In this document: one piece after another, positions 24,954 through 32,309 of the stretch
Numbering within the stretch: position 1 is the first letter of the stretch
Layout: each line of letters opens with the position of its first letter
NCBI GenBank assembly: GCA_026645945.1
Contig: JAPKMO010000010.1
Location: 1-59,020 of the forward strand
Direction of reading: 5' to 3'
Source of the DNA: Anaerolineae bacterium
GTDB taxonomy: Bacteria; Chloroflexota; Anaerolineae; Aggregatilineales; Phototrophicaceae
DNA length: 59,020 bases
Translations under genes and position numbers: made by a program
The notes under the pieces: model-generated
Seen by the model: only the letters and a program-made list of their open reading frames with translations
What the model was told of the DNA's origin: nothing
Databases searched by the model: none

Positions 24954-25424
24954 ATGAGCGATTCGTTTGAACCCGTACTCATTGGCTTCACCTGTAACTG
25001 GTGCAGCTACCGCGCCGCTGACCTGGCCGGTACGGCGCGGGTCAAGTACCCGCCCAATATCCGGCTGCTGCGGCTGATGTGTTCTGGTCGGTTAGACCCG
25101 ACCTTCGTGCTGAAGGCGTTGGCTTCCGGCGCGGACGGTGTGTTAATCACCGGCTGCCATCCCGGCGAGTGCCATTACCTGGAGCAGAACTACAAGGCGC
25201 TGCGGCGCTACCTGCTGCTGCGCCGGATGCTGGCGCAGATGGGCATCGAACCGGAGCGCGTTAAGCTGGTGTGGGCCAGCGCCGCCGAGGGCGTCAAGCT
25301 GGCGCAGGAAATCACCGATATGGTCGAGGAAATCCGCGCGCTCGGCCCGCTCAACTGGCCGCAGCGCCACAACGGCGCGGCGCTGCACGCGGACGAAAAA
25401 GCGGTCAAGGAGGGGACGGCATGA
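24954..25424 (+). CDS. mvhD: F420-non-reducing hydrogenase iron-sulfur subunit D
   Basis: A 156-residue [2Fe-2S] protein linking hydrogenase MvhAG to HdrA. The family start FEPVLIGFTCNWCSYRAADLAG is present, with Cys pairs in TCNWCSY, RLMCSGRLDP and GCHPGECHY. The position between hdrA and the hydrogenase small subunit is the classic arrangement. GGGAGG lies 10 nt before the ATG. It overlaps mvhG by 4 nt (ATGA). Confidence 0.93.
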   Translation: MSDSFEPVLIGFTCNWCSYRAADLAGTARVKYPPNIRLLRLMCSGRLDPTFVLKALASGADGVLITGCHPGECHYLEQNYKALRRYLLLRRMLAQMGIEPERVKLVWASAAEGVKLAQEITDMVEEIRALGPLNWPQRHNGAALHADEKAVKEGTA

Positions 25425-26455
25425 GCGCCAACGGCAAACCCAAATTTGCGATGTACTGGGCCGCCGGCTGCGGCGGCTGCGAAATCGCCGTCCTCAACAT
25501 TCACGAAAAAATCCTGGACGTGGACGCAAACTTCGAGGTGGTCTTCTGGCCGGTGGCAATGGACGCCAAATACCAGGACGTGGAGGCCATGCCGGACGGC
25601 TCGATCACCCTGACGCTGTTTGACGGCGGCATCCGCAATTCGGAAAACGAGATGATCGCGCGCCTGCTGCGCCGCAAGTCGCAAATCCTGGTCGCCTTCG
25701 GCGCGTGCGCCTGTCAGGGCGGCATCCCCGGCCTGGCGAACCTCAGCACGCCGGAGTCGCTGTTCGCGGCAGTCTACGACGGCATTTCTACCGACAGCCA
25801 GGGCGTCCGCCCGCAGGCGGTCTGGCAGGTCCCCGAAGGCGAGCTGCACATCCCAGAGTTTTACCCGACCTTAAAGACGCTGGCGCAGGTTGTGCCGGTG
25901 GATTATTTCATGCCGGGCTGCCCGCCGGAGCCGCACCAGATCGCTGCTGTGGTTGATCTGGTCATCCAGGCGCTTCATGGGCAGGCGGAACTGCCGCCGC
26001 CGGGCAGCACCATCGGCGCGGGTTATTCGACGGTCTGCGACGAATGCCAGCGCGCCCGCAGCGTCAAACATATTCGGGCCTTCGAGCGCATCCAGCATCT
26101 CAATCACATTGACCCGGCGCTGTGCCTGCTGGAACAGGGGCTGCCCTGCAACGGCCCGGCCACGCGCAGCGGGTGCGGCGCGTTGTGTCCGCTGGCCGGC
26201 GCGCCCTGCATCGGCTGTTATGGCCCTGCCGAGGGCGTGCTGGACTGCGGCGCGCGGCTGTTGAGCGCCTTCGCATCGGTGGTGGACGGCAGCACCCCGG
26301 AAGAAATCGAACGCTGCCTGGACGGCATTCCCGACCCTGCCGGGCAGGTCTACCGCTTTAGCCTGGCGAACTCGCTTCTGGGGGGCGGCAAGGCCGCCGG
26401 CGATGACGAGGAGGCAGAACAGGAGTTGAGCTATGAAGCAGCGTATCACGATTGA
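25421..26455 (+). CDS. mvhG: [NiFe] hydrogenase small subunit (group 3c, MvhG-like)
   Basis: A 344-residue iron-sulfur subunit that carries electrons from the Ni-Fe site to MvhD. The proximal-cluster motif CGGC is at 17-20 (WAAGCGGCEIAVL), followed by GACACQGG, PGCPPEP, and a Cys-rich C-terminal stretch (CGALCPLAGAPCIGCYGPAEG region) for further clusters. No twin-arginine signal is present, so it is cytoplasmic. The ATG at 25421 is supported by GGAGGGG upstream and by MSANGKPKFAMYW being the normal family start. It overlaps the large-subunit gene by 23 nt. Confidence 0.93.
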   Translation: MSANGKPKFAMYWAAGCGGCEIAVLNIHEKILDVDANFEVVFWPVAMDAKYQDVEAMPDGSITLTLFDGGIRNSENEMIARLLRRKSQILVAFGACACQGGIPGLANLSTPESLFAAVYDGISTDSQGVRPQAVWQVPEGELHIPEFYPTLKTLAQVVPVDYFMPGCPPEPHQIAAVVDLVIQALHGQAELPPPGSTIGAGYSTVCDECQRARSVKHIRAFERIQHLNHIDPALCLLEQGLPCNGPATRSGCGALCPLAGAPCIGCYGPAEGVLDCGARLLSAFASVVDGSTPEEIERCLDGIPDPAGQVYRFSLANSLLGGGKAAGDDEEAEQELSYEAAYHD

Positions 26456-27938
26456 TCCCATCACCCGGCTGGAAGGTCACGGGAAGATCGAAATCTTCCT
26501 CGACGAGGCCGGCAACGTCGCCAATACCTACTTCCAGATTCCCGAACTGCGCGGGTTCGAGCGGTTTTGCGTAGGTCGCCCGGTCGAGGAAATGCCGGTG
26601 TTGACCAGCCGCATCTGCGGCGTTTGCCCGGAGGCGCACCACATGGCCGCCGCCAAAGCCGGCGATGCCGTCTACGGTGTGACGCCGCCGCCCGCCGCCC
26701 GCAAGCTGCGCGAGCTGCTGTACAGCGCCTTTTTTGTGGCCGACCATACCACGCATTTTTACGCGCTGGGCGGGCCGGACATCATCATGGGGGCGGACGC
26801 GCCGCCGGCGGAGCGCAACATCCTGGGTATCATTCACAAGGTCGGGCTGGAAATCGGCGGTAAGGTCATCCAGGCGCGTAAGTACGGCCACAGCGTCATC
26901 GAGATGATCGGCGGGCGGCAGGTTCACCCCTGCACGTCCATCCCCGGCGGCCTGACCAAAGGCATCACCGAGGAGCAGCGGCGCGAGATCGAACGTATGG
27001 GGCGCTGGGCGGTAGAGTTCGCGCAGTTCAGCCTCAAGCTGTTTGATGATCTGGTCGTCCGCAACCAGGCCTATCTTGACCTGATTCTGGGCGATACCTA
27101 CACCCACCACACCTACTACATCGGCATGGTGGACGAAAACAACCATGTCAACTTCTACGACGGCCAGATCAGCGTGGTCGCGCCGGACGGCGAGCGCATC
27201 GGCAAATATGACCCCAGCGACTATACCGACTGGATCGCCGAACATACCGAACCCTGGACGTACCTCAAATTCCCGTATCTGAAGAAGGTGGGCTGGAAAG
27301 GGTTCGTGGACGGCAAAGGCTCCGGCGTGTACTGCGCCACGCCGCTTTCCCGGCTGAACGCCGCCGACGGCATGGCGACGCCGCTGGCCCAGGAAGAATA
27401 CGACCGGTTTTACGCCACGCTGATTTATGAGGAAGGCGAGCGGTACGTCAGCGCCGGGCCGACCAAAGTCGTGCATCACCGGCTGGCGACCCACTGGGCG
27501 CGGCTGATCGAACTGCTGTACGCCGCCGAACGCTGGGTGGAACTGGCGACCGACCCGGAGATCACCTCTGACCAGGTGCATACCGTGCCGGCGCAAAAAC
27601 CGACCGAAGGCGTCGGCTGTGTGGAAGCGCCGCGCGGCACGCTGACGCATCATTACTGGACGGACGAACGCGGCGTTCTGACGCAGGTAAACCTGATCGT
27701 CGGCACGACCAACAACTATGCGCCGATCAGCATGTCCATCAAAAAGGCGGCCCAAAACCTGATTCATGAAGGTACGGTTGTCACCGAAGGGCTGCTGAAC
27801 CGGATCGAGATGGCCTTCCGCACCTACGACCCGTGTTTCGGCTGCGCCACCCATTCCCTGCCCGGCCAGATGCCGCTGGAAGTGACCATCCGGGATGCCC
27901 AGGGCGCGCCGGTCGAAGTTTTGCGGCAGTTTTGTTAA
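26433..27938 (+). CDS. mvhA: [NiFe] hydrogenase large subunit (group 3c, MvhA-like)
   Basis: A 501-residue catalytic subunit that oxidises H2. The N-terminal nickel-binding L1 motif is RICGVCPEAHH (60-70, Cys62 and Cys65), and the L2 motif DPCFGCATHS lies at 466-475 (Cys468, Cys471, His474). ITRLEGHGKIEI at the start is the usual family opening. After His474 about 27 residues remain, the peptide normally removed by a maturation protease; such a protease is encoded next. All metal ligands are present, so an active enzyme is expected. Confidence 0.95.
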   Translation: MKQRITIDPITRLEGHGKIEIFLDEAGNVANTYFQIPELRGFERFCVGRPVEEMPVLTSRICGVCPEAHHMAAAKAGDAVYGVTPPPAARKLRELLYSAFFVADHTTHFYALGGPDIIMGADAPPAERNILGIIHKVGLEIGGKVIQARKYGHSVIEMIGGRQVHPCTSIPGGLTKGITEEQRREIERMGRWAVEFAQFSLKLFDDLVVRNQAYLDLILGDTYTHHTYYIGMVDENNHVNFYDGQISVVAPDGERIGKYDPSDYTDWIAEHTEPWTYLKFPYLKKVGWKGFVDGKGSGVYCATPLSRLNAADGMATPLAQEEYDRFYATLIYEEGERYVSAGPTKVVHHRLATHWARLIELLYAAERWVELATDPEITSDQVHTVPAQKPTEGVGCVEAPRGTLTHHYWTDERGVLTQVNLIVGTTNNYAPISMSIKKAAQNLIHEGTVVTEGLLNRIEMAFRTYDPCFGCATHSLPGQMPLEVTIRDAQGAPVEVLRQFC

Positions 27939-27975
27939 AATCGGCATGGGCGCGGTTCAACGTGGAGTCTTAGCG

Positions 27976-28479
27976 ATGCCGGTGGACGCGGAGTGCCGCC
28001 CGGCGCTGGTGGTGGGGTTGGGCAATCCCCTGTTGGGTGATGACGGCGTGGGCTGGCAGGTGGCCGAACACGTCCGGCGCGAAGCCGGCCCGGCGGTTGA
28101 AGTGGACTGCCTGGCCGTCGGCGGGCTGCGGCTGATGGAACGGCTGGTCGGCTGCCATCAGGCCATCATCATTGACGCGCTTGCCACCGGGCGGCAGCCG
28201 CCGGGCGCGATCAATGTTTTTTCGACAGCCGGCCTGTTCGGCCTGGCCGCCGGTTATTCCACTTCCGTCCACGATATGACGCTGGCAGCGGCGCTGCGCC
28301 TGGGACGAACGCTGGCGCTGCCGCTGCCGGAAACGCTGTGGATCATCGGCATCGAAGTCCAGCCGATCTTCGACTTTACCGAAACCCTCACCCCGCCCGT
28401 CGCGGCAGCCATCCCCCAGGCCGCCCGGTTGGTTCTGGAACTGCTGCGCCACCCCGTCGAGGAAGGACAAATGTTATGA
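27976..28479 (+). CDS. Hydrogenase maturation protease (HycI/HyaD family)
   Basis: A 167-residue endopeptidase that removes the C-terminal peptide of the large subunit after nickel insertion. Conserved features are VVGLGNPLLGDDGVGW near residue 11, IIIDALATG in the middle, and SVHDMTL, whose acidic and His residues bind nickel. An ATG at 27946 in the same frame would add 10 residues; the ATG at 27976 with GGAG upstream and the family's usual short lead is preferred. The stop overlaps the next ATG (ATGA). Confidence 0.92.
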   Translation: MPVDAECRPALVVGLGNPLLGDDGVGWQVAEHVRREAGPAVEVDCLAVGGLRLMERLVGCHQAIIIDALATGRQPPGAINVFSTAGLFGLAAGYSTSVHDMTLAAALRLGRTLALPLPETLWIIGIEVQPIFDFTETLTPPVAAAIPQAARLVLELLRHPVEEGQML

Positions 28480-28943
28480 TTTCTCCTGAGCTGCTGCGCC
28501 GCTACCCGTTTTTCGGCGGCCTCAGCGACGCGCACCTGAAAGCGGTCGCCATGCTGGCGGATGAGCAGTCGTATCAGGCCGGCGAAACCCTGTTTGAGAT
28601 CGAGCGCCCCGCCGACCGGTTCTTTTTCCTCATCGAAGGCAGCGTTGACCTTCATTACATCGTCACAGACCGGGATCATCCCGATCTGCGGAAGGATTTT
28701 TTCGTCGGGCAGGTGAACCCGGGCGAGCCGTTCGGTATTTCGGCGCTCATCGAGCCGTATGTATACACGGCGACCGCGCTTGCCAGCGGCCCTTGCCGGG
28801 CGCTGAAGATCGCGGCGGATGGCCTGCAAAAGTTATGCGAAACCGATTCCGATCTGGAGGTCGTGCTAACGCGCCGTATCGCCCGTACGGCGATGTCGCG
28901 TTTGCACGAAACCCGTATTCAGTTGGCGGCGGCGCGCGCCTGA
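28476..28943 (+). CDS. Cyclic nucleotide-binding domain protein without DNA-binding domain (1)
   Basis: A 155-residue single-domain protein. RRYPFFGGLSDAHLKAVA, YQAGETLFEIERPADRFFFLIEGSVDL and GEPFGISALI match the beta-roll of CRP-type sensor domains, but no helix-turn-helix follows. The phosphate-binding cassette is weak (no clear RxAT), so it may bind something other than cAMP. It is translationally coupled to the protease gene and so belongs to the hydrogenase operon. The role is unknown; allosteric or redox sensing for the Hdr-Mvh complex is a guess. Confidence 0.8.
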   Translation: MISPELLRRYPFFGGLSDAHLKAVAMLADEQSYQAGETLFEIERPADRFFFLIEGSVDLHYIVTDRDHPDLRKDFFVGQVNPGEPFGISALIEPYVYTATALASGPCRALKIAADGLQKLCETDSDLEVVLTRRIARTAMSRLHETRIQLAAARA

Positions 28944-28986
28944 CCGGCCGGCCCTGATACAAAGCACTCAAAAAGGAGCAGTAGTT

Positions 28987-29463
28987 ATGGAAACGCTAGA
29001 GCCGATTTTGACCAAACACCCGTTTTTTGCCGGACTTGAAAAACGCTACCTCGAACTGCTAACCGGCTGCGCCAGCAACGAACGTTACGATGCCGGCGAA
29101 TTTCTCTTTCGGGAAGGGGACGAAGCGGCCAAGTTTTTCATCATCCGTCATGGCAAGGTTTCCGTCGAAGCGGCTGTTCCCGGCGGCACCACGATTCTCT
29201 ATACGCATGATGAAGGTGATGTTGTGGGCTGGTCGTGGCTGTTCTCGCCCTACCATTGGCACTTCAGCGGGCGGGCGATGGAGCTGACGCGGGTCATCGC
29301 GCTGGACGGCGTGTGTTTGCGTACCAAATGCGAGCAGGACCCGGTGTTGGGTTACGAGTTCATGAAGCGGTTTTCGCACAAAATGATGCAGTCGCTCGAT
29401 CACACGCGGATTCAACTGCTTGACCTGTACGGGCTTGGCAAAGAAGAAACCGGCCATCGTTAA
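28987..29463 (+). CDS. Cyclic nucleotide-binding domain protein without DNA-binding domain (2)
   Basis: A 158-residue relative of the preceding protein. It has KHPFFAGLEKRYLELLTGCA, AGEFLFREGDEAAKFFIIRHGKVSV and a GWSWLFSPYHW segment in place of the usual GE-x-ALL phosphate cassette, so canonical cAMP binding is doubtful. A C-terminal helix (FMKRFSHKMMQSLDHTRIQ) ends the protein and there is no DNA-binding domain. It has its own AAAGGAG site. The pair sits at the end of the hydrogenase operon. Confidence 0.8.
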   Translation: METLEPILTKHPFFAGLEKRYLELLTGCASNERYDAGEFLFREGDEAAKFFIIRHGKVSVEAAVPGGTTILYTHDEGDVVGWSWLFSPYHWHFSGRAMELTRVIALDGVCLRTKCEQDPVLGYEFMKRFSHKMMQSLDHTRIQLLDLYGLGKEETGHR

Positions 29464-29486
29464 ATAACCGCTGGCCGTACCCCTCA

Positions 29487-29515
29487 CCCTTCTCCCCGAA
29501 TTCAGGGGAGAAGGG
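29487..29515. repeat. GAATTC-centred palindrome, intergenic copy
   Basis: CCCTTCTCCCC, centre GAATTCA, then GGGGAGAAGGG: 11-bp perfect arms. It is related to the copies at 3957, 4001 and 42045 and lies right after the hydrogenase operon. Confidence 0.75.
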
Positions 29516-29521
29516 CCGTAG

Positions 29522-29549
29522 GGACACGCTTCTGCGCGTCCGGTGTTTT
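29522..29549 (+). terminator. Possible terminator of the hdr-mvh operon
   Basis: GGACACGC, loop TTCT, GCGCGTCC (one G-T pair), followed by GGTGTTTTTG. It lies about 60 nt after the last cyclic-nucleotide-domain gene. The stem is imperfect and the T tract short. Confidence 0.45.
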
Positions 29550-29614
29550 TGTTTGTTTCCCCGCTTTGCCGGTTGGCGTACTTTGCGTTATGCTGACTGT
29601 GTACAGCTTTCTTT

Positions 29615-30169
29615 ATGGTAACTTCCCACAATCTTATGACTCTTGAAGCTCTGGGTTTTGCCGCCCTGTTGTTCGGCCTGCGGGTGTTGAACAACGCTAT
29701 CGGCACGGTACGGCTCATCCTCATCACGCGCAGCCAGCGTTTTCTGGCGGCGGTGCTGGCCTTCATCGAGGCGTTTATCTTCGCCGTTGTCATCGCCAAT
29801 ATCGTCAGCGATCTGAGCAACGTCCTGAACATGGTGGCCTACTGCGGCGGTTTCGCCGTCGGCGGTTACGTCGGCATGGCGATTGAAGCGCGTTTCATCA
29901 CCAGCTACATGGTCGCTACCATCATCACCCATCGCAACGGCCACGACATCGCCCAGGCGCTGCGGGAACGCGGACACGGCGTGACGGAAACGATGGGCGA
30001 AGGCAAGGACGGTGCAGTGTTGATGCTGCGCTGCGTGGTTTCCCGCCGCGACGTGGGGGACGTACTCCAGACCATCCGCAGCATTCAGCCGGATGCTTTC
30101 GTTTCGGTCGAAGAAGCGCGCGCCATCCAGCATGGCTGGCTGCGCCACACGCGCGGCAATTACCGGTAG
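29615..30169 (+). CDS. UPF0316 membrane protein (DUF5698/DUF2179)
   Basis: A 184-residue inner-membrane protein. Three hydrophobic helices cover residues 8-90 (LEALGFAALLFGLRVLNN, FLAAVLAFIEAFIFAVVIANI, VAYCGGFAVGGYVGM), and a soluble domain of about 75 residues follows (VTETMGEGKDGAVLMLRC), as in the UPF0316 family with its DUF2179 domain. The biochemical role of the family is unknown. It stands alone between the hydrogenase operon and the SIMPL gene. Confidence 0.82.
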   Translation: MVTSHNLMTLEALGFAALLFGLRVLNNAIGTVRLILITRSQRFLAAVLAFIEAFIFAVVIANIVSDLSNVLNMVAYCGGFAVGGYVGMAIEARFITSYMVATIITHRNGHDIAQALRERGHGVTETMGEGKDGAVLMLRCVVSRRDVGDVLQTIRSIQPDAFVSVEEARAIQHGWLRHTRGNYR

Positions 30170-30231
30170 GCCGTAGGGCAGGCGTGGGGAACTAGAACGG
30201 CATCCGGCGCGTCTTACTGGTGGCGTCGTGA

Positions 30232-30237
30232 TACAAT
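30232..30237 (+). promoter_or_regulatory. -10 box (TACAAT) before the SIMPL gene
   Basis: GATACAAT lies about 45 nt before the ATG; no clear -35 hexamer was seen at 17 nt. CAGGAGGATG before the ATG is the ribosome-binding site. Confidence 0.4.
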
Positions 30238-30283
30238 AAACGGCGTTATACGAAATGTAATCTAAAACCAGGAGGATGCAGTA

Positions 30284-31039
30284 ATGAAACAGCGGTTTCC
30301 CTTAAATTGGCGCGCCATGAGCGCCGCCGGCGCGGTGCTGCTGGCAGTGATGGCGCTGCTGACGGTTGCGGGCGGCCCGGCTTTTGCCGTGCAGGCCCAG
30401 GGCGGCTACCTGCCCACGAACTCGATCACCGTGAGCGGCAGCGGGCTTGCCAGCGGCTCGCCGGATGTGGCTTACATTAATCTGGGCGTGGACAGCGTAA
30501 ATGCCAGCGTCAGCCAGGCGGTTGCCCAAGCCAACCAGACGATGGCGGCCATCATGCAGGCGCTTACCGCCCTGGGCGTGGCGGCAGAGGATGTGCAGAC
30601 GGTCAGCTTTAACGTCTATCCCGAAGACCGCTACGACCCGCAGAGCAACATGCCCACCGGCGAGCGCGTTTACCGGGTGAACAACATGCTGAACGTGACC
30701 GTGCGCGACATCAACCGTGTGAGTGAGGTCATCCAGGCCGGGCTGGACGCCGGCGCGACCAGCATCAACAGCCTGAACTTTGGCATTGCCAACACGACCG
30801 ACCTGGAGCAGGAAGCCCGGCTGAAAGCCGTCGAGGACGCCCGCGCGCGCGCCGAACGCCTGGCGGCGGCAATGGGCGTGACGCTCGGCCAGCCGATCAT
30901 CATCAGCGAAGGCATGGCGGGCGGCGCAGTCCCGCAGATGTTCGCGGCGATGGGGTTGGGCGGCGGCGGCGTGCAGATCGCCCCCGGCCAGTTGAACGTC
31001 AGCGTACAGGTGAACGTGACCTTTGCCATCGGCGGTTAA
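30284..31039 (+). CDS. Exported SIMPL-domain (DUF541) protein
   Basis: A 251-residue exported protein. The N-terminus has a basic start, a hydrophobic core (AVLLAVMALLTVAG) and an AxA-type site near FAVQA-QG. The mature part begins NSITVSGSGLASGSPDVAYINLGV, the typical SIMPL opening, and shows alternating strand/helix repeats with ARARAERLAAAMGVTLG near the end. BP26/YggE-type relatives form periplasmic or surface oligomers linked to oxidative stress; the role here is unknown. Part of its 5' sequence is duplicated, inverted and decayed at 12490-12608. Confidence 0.88.
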   Translation: MKQRFPLNWRAMSAAGAVLLAVMALLTVAGGPAFAVQAQGGYLPTNSITVSGSGLASGSPDVAYINLGVDSVNASVSQAVAQANQTMAAIMQALTALGVAAEDVQTVSFNVYPEDRYDPQSNMPTGERVYRVNNMLNVTVRDINRVSEVIQAGLDAGATSINSLNFGIANTTDLEQEARLKAVEDARARAERLAAAMGVTLGQPIIISEGMAGGAVPQMFAAMGLGGGGVQIAPGQLNVSVQVNVTFAIGG

Positions 31040-31067
31040 CCTCCGGCGGGGCGAGTAATCTCCGACA

Positions 31068-31095
31068 GGGGCGGCGAGCAGGCCGCCCCTTTTTT
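31068..31095 (+). terminator. Rho-independent terminator after the SIMPL gene
   Basis: GGGGCGGC (31068-31075), a 6-nt loop, GCCGCCCC (31082-31089) and six T. The stem is perfect. Confidence 0.9.
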
Positions 31096-31149
31096 GTGTT
31101 TTTACCCTTTTCAACGACAGATGTCCGCTTTTTTGCCGAAAAATCACAC

Positions 31150-31199
31150 TTGACAAAAATTTTAGGTTGATCTAAAATGACTAACAGATTGATCTAATT
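31150..31199 (+). promoter_or_regulatory. feo promoter with overlapping metalloregulator-like operator
   Basis: TTGACA (31150-31155), a 17-nt spacer and TAAAAT (31173-31178) form a near-consensus sigma70 promoter. TTGATCTAA occurs twice, at 31167-31175 and 31189-31197, exactly 22 bp apart. The first copy lies in an inverted repeat TTTAG-N6-CTAAA (31061-31076 offset corrected: 31161-31176) that overlaps the -10 box. TTAGG-type palindromes of this kind resemble DtxR/IdeR sites, so iron-dependent repression of feoAB is likely, although a Fur-family protein is possible. Confidence 0.7.
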
Positions 31200-31217
31200 G
31201 GTATATAAGGTAGTTCT

Positions 31218-31472
31218 ATGGAAGTCTCGTCGCTGACCCTTGACCAGCTTATGAAAGACCAGACGGCAGAAGTCGCCGAGCTGAACAGCGCCGGGGCCGA
31301 CCGGCGGCGCTTGATGGACTTGGGTATTTTGCCCGGCACGCGCATCGAGGTTGAGATGCGGAGTCCCCTGGGCGACCCCACCGCCTACCGTGTGCGCGGC
31401 TCGGTGATCGCCCTGCGCCGCCGGCAGGCCCAAAACATCGTCATCCGACTGCTGCCTAACAAGGAGGAATAA
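31218..31472 (+). CDS. feoA: Ferrous iron transport protein A (SH3-like)
   Basis: An 84-residue cytoplasmic accessory protein of the Fe(II) importer. The family hallmark is GADRRRLMDLGILPGTRIEVEMR, with a second strand pair (AYRVRGSVIALRRRQAQNI). It starts at an ATG behind the metal-regulated promoter. feoB's GTPase part follows after 3 nt. Confidence 0.93.
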   Translation: MEVSSLTLDQLMKDQTAEVAELNSAGADRRRLMDLGILPGTRIEVEMRSPLGDPTAYRVRGSVIALRRRQAQNIVIRLLPNKEE

Positions 31473-31475
31473 ACC

Positions 31476-32309
31476 ATGTCTGTAGTTGTGACCGGAGCCT
31501 GCGAAACCTGCCCGGCCTACCACAGCGCCGCGCTGAAAAAACTCGGCCTCAACGTCGAGAATTTCGATTATGTGGTCGCCCTGGCCGGCAACCCCAACAC
31601 CGGCAAAAGCACCGTTTTTAACGCGCTCACCGGCCTGCGCCAGCACGTCGGCAACTGGCCGGGTAAAACTGTCGCCCGCGCCGAGGGCGGCTTCGCCTAC
31701 GAGGGCAAAAACTACAAACTGGTTGATCTGCCCGGCACGTATTCGCTGCTGTCCACCAGCACGGACGAGGAAATCGCCCGCGATTTTATCCTGTTCGGGC
31801 AGCCGAGTGTGACCGTCGTGGTGGTGGACGCCACGCGCCTGGAGCGCAACCTGAACCTGGTGCTGCAAATCCTGGAAATCACCGACCGGGTGGTGGTGGC
31901 GCTGAACCTGATGGACGAAGCGCGGCGGCACGGCCTGAAGGTGGACGAGCGCCACCTGAGCCGCGAACTGGGCGTGCCGGTCGTGCCGATGGCGGCGCGC
32001 CGGGGACAGGGCATCCCGGAACTGCTGGACGCTGTCGCTCAGGTGGCGGCGGGGCGCTTCGTCACGCGCCCGCACCGCATTCACCAGCGCGATGCGCGCC
32101 TGGAACAGGCCGTCGAAACCCTGGTAGCGGCGCTGACCCAGGAATTTCCGGGTCTGCCGAATGCCCGCTGGGTGGCGCTGCGCCTGCTGGACGGTGACGC
32201 CAGCATCGAACAGGCCGTGCGCGACCGCACCCTGGGCGACCTGACACGGGGTCAAAGCGTGCTGCCGCTCCCGGTGGCCGAGCGGATTCCGCTGGAGGTG
32301 GCCTCATGA
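31476..32309 (+). CDS. feoB: FeoB GTPase portion (separately encoded)
   Basis: A 277-residue cytoplasmic G protein of the FeoB Fe(II) importer. Residues 38-45 GNPNTGKS (G1), DLPGTYSL from 84 (G3) and NLMD at 144-147 (G4) are intact, followed by the helical GDI-like domain. A short N-terminal lead contains CETC, a possible metal-binding pair. In most bacteria this is fused to the membrane part; here the gene stops and overlaps the next ATG by 4 nt (ATGA), so the halves are co-translated. There is no sign of decay at the junction. Confidence 0.93.
   Translation: MSVVVTGACETCPAYHSAALKKLGLNVENFDYVVALAGNPNTGKSTVFNALTGLRQHVGNWPGKTVARAEGGFAYEGKNYKLVDLPGTYSLLSTSTDEEIARDFILFGQPSVTVVVVDATRLERNLNLVLQILEITDRVVVALNLMDEARRHGLKVDERHLSRELGVPVVPMAARRGQGIPELLDAVAQVAAGRFVTRPHRIHQRDARLEQAVETLVAALTQEFPGLPNARWVALRLLDGDASIEQAVRDRTLGDLTRGQSVLPLPVAERIPLEVAS

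Noticed and set aside
26358..27947. 529-codon minus-strand ORF over the hydrogenase large subunit
   Set aside because: Shadow of mvhA; the plus-strand product has both nickel motifs.
32306..32309. Frameshift or nonsense mutation splitting feoB
   Set aside because: The ATGA overlap, good start and intact motifs on both sides favour two real, coupled genes.
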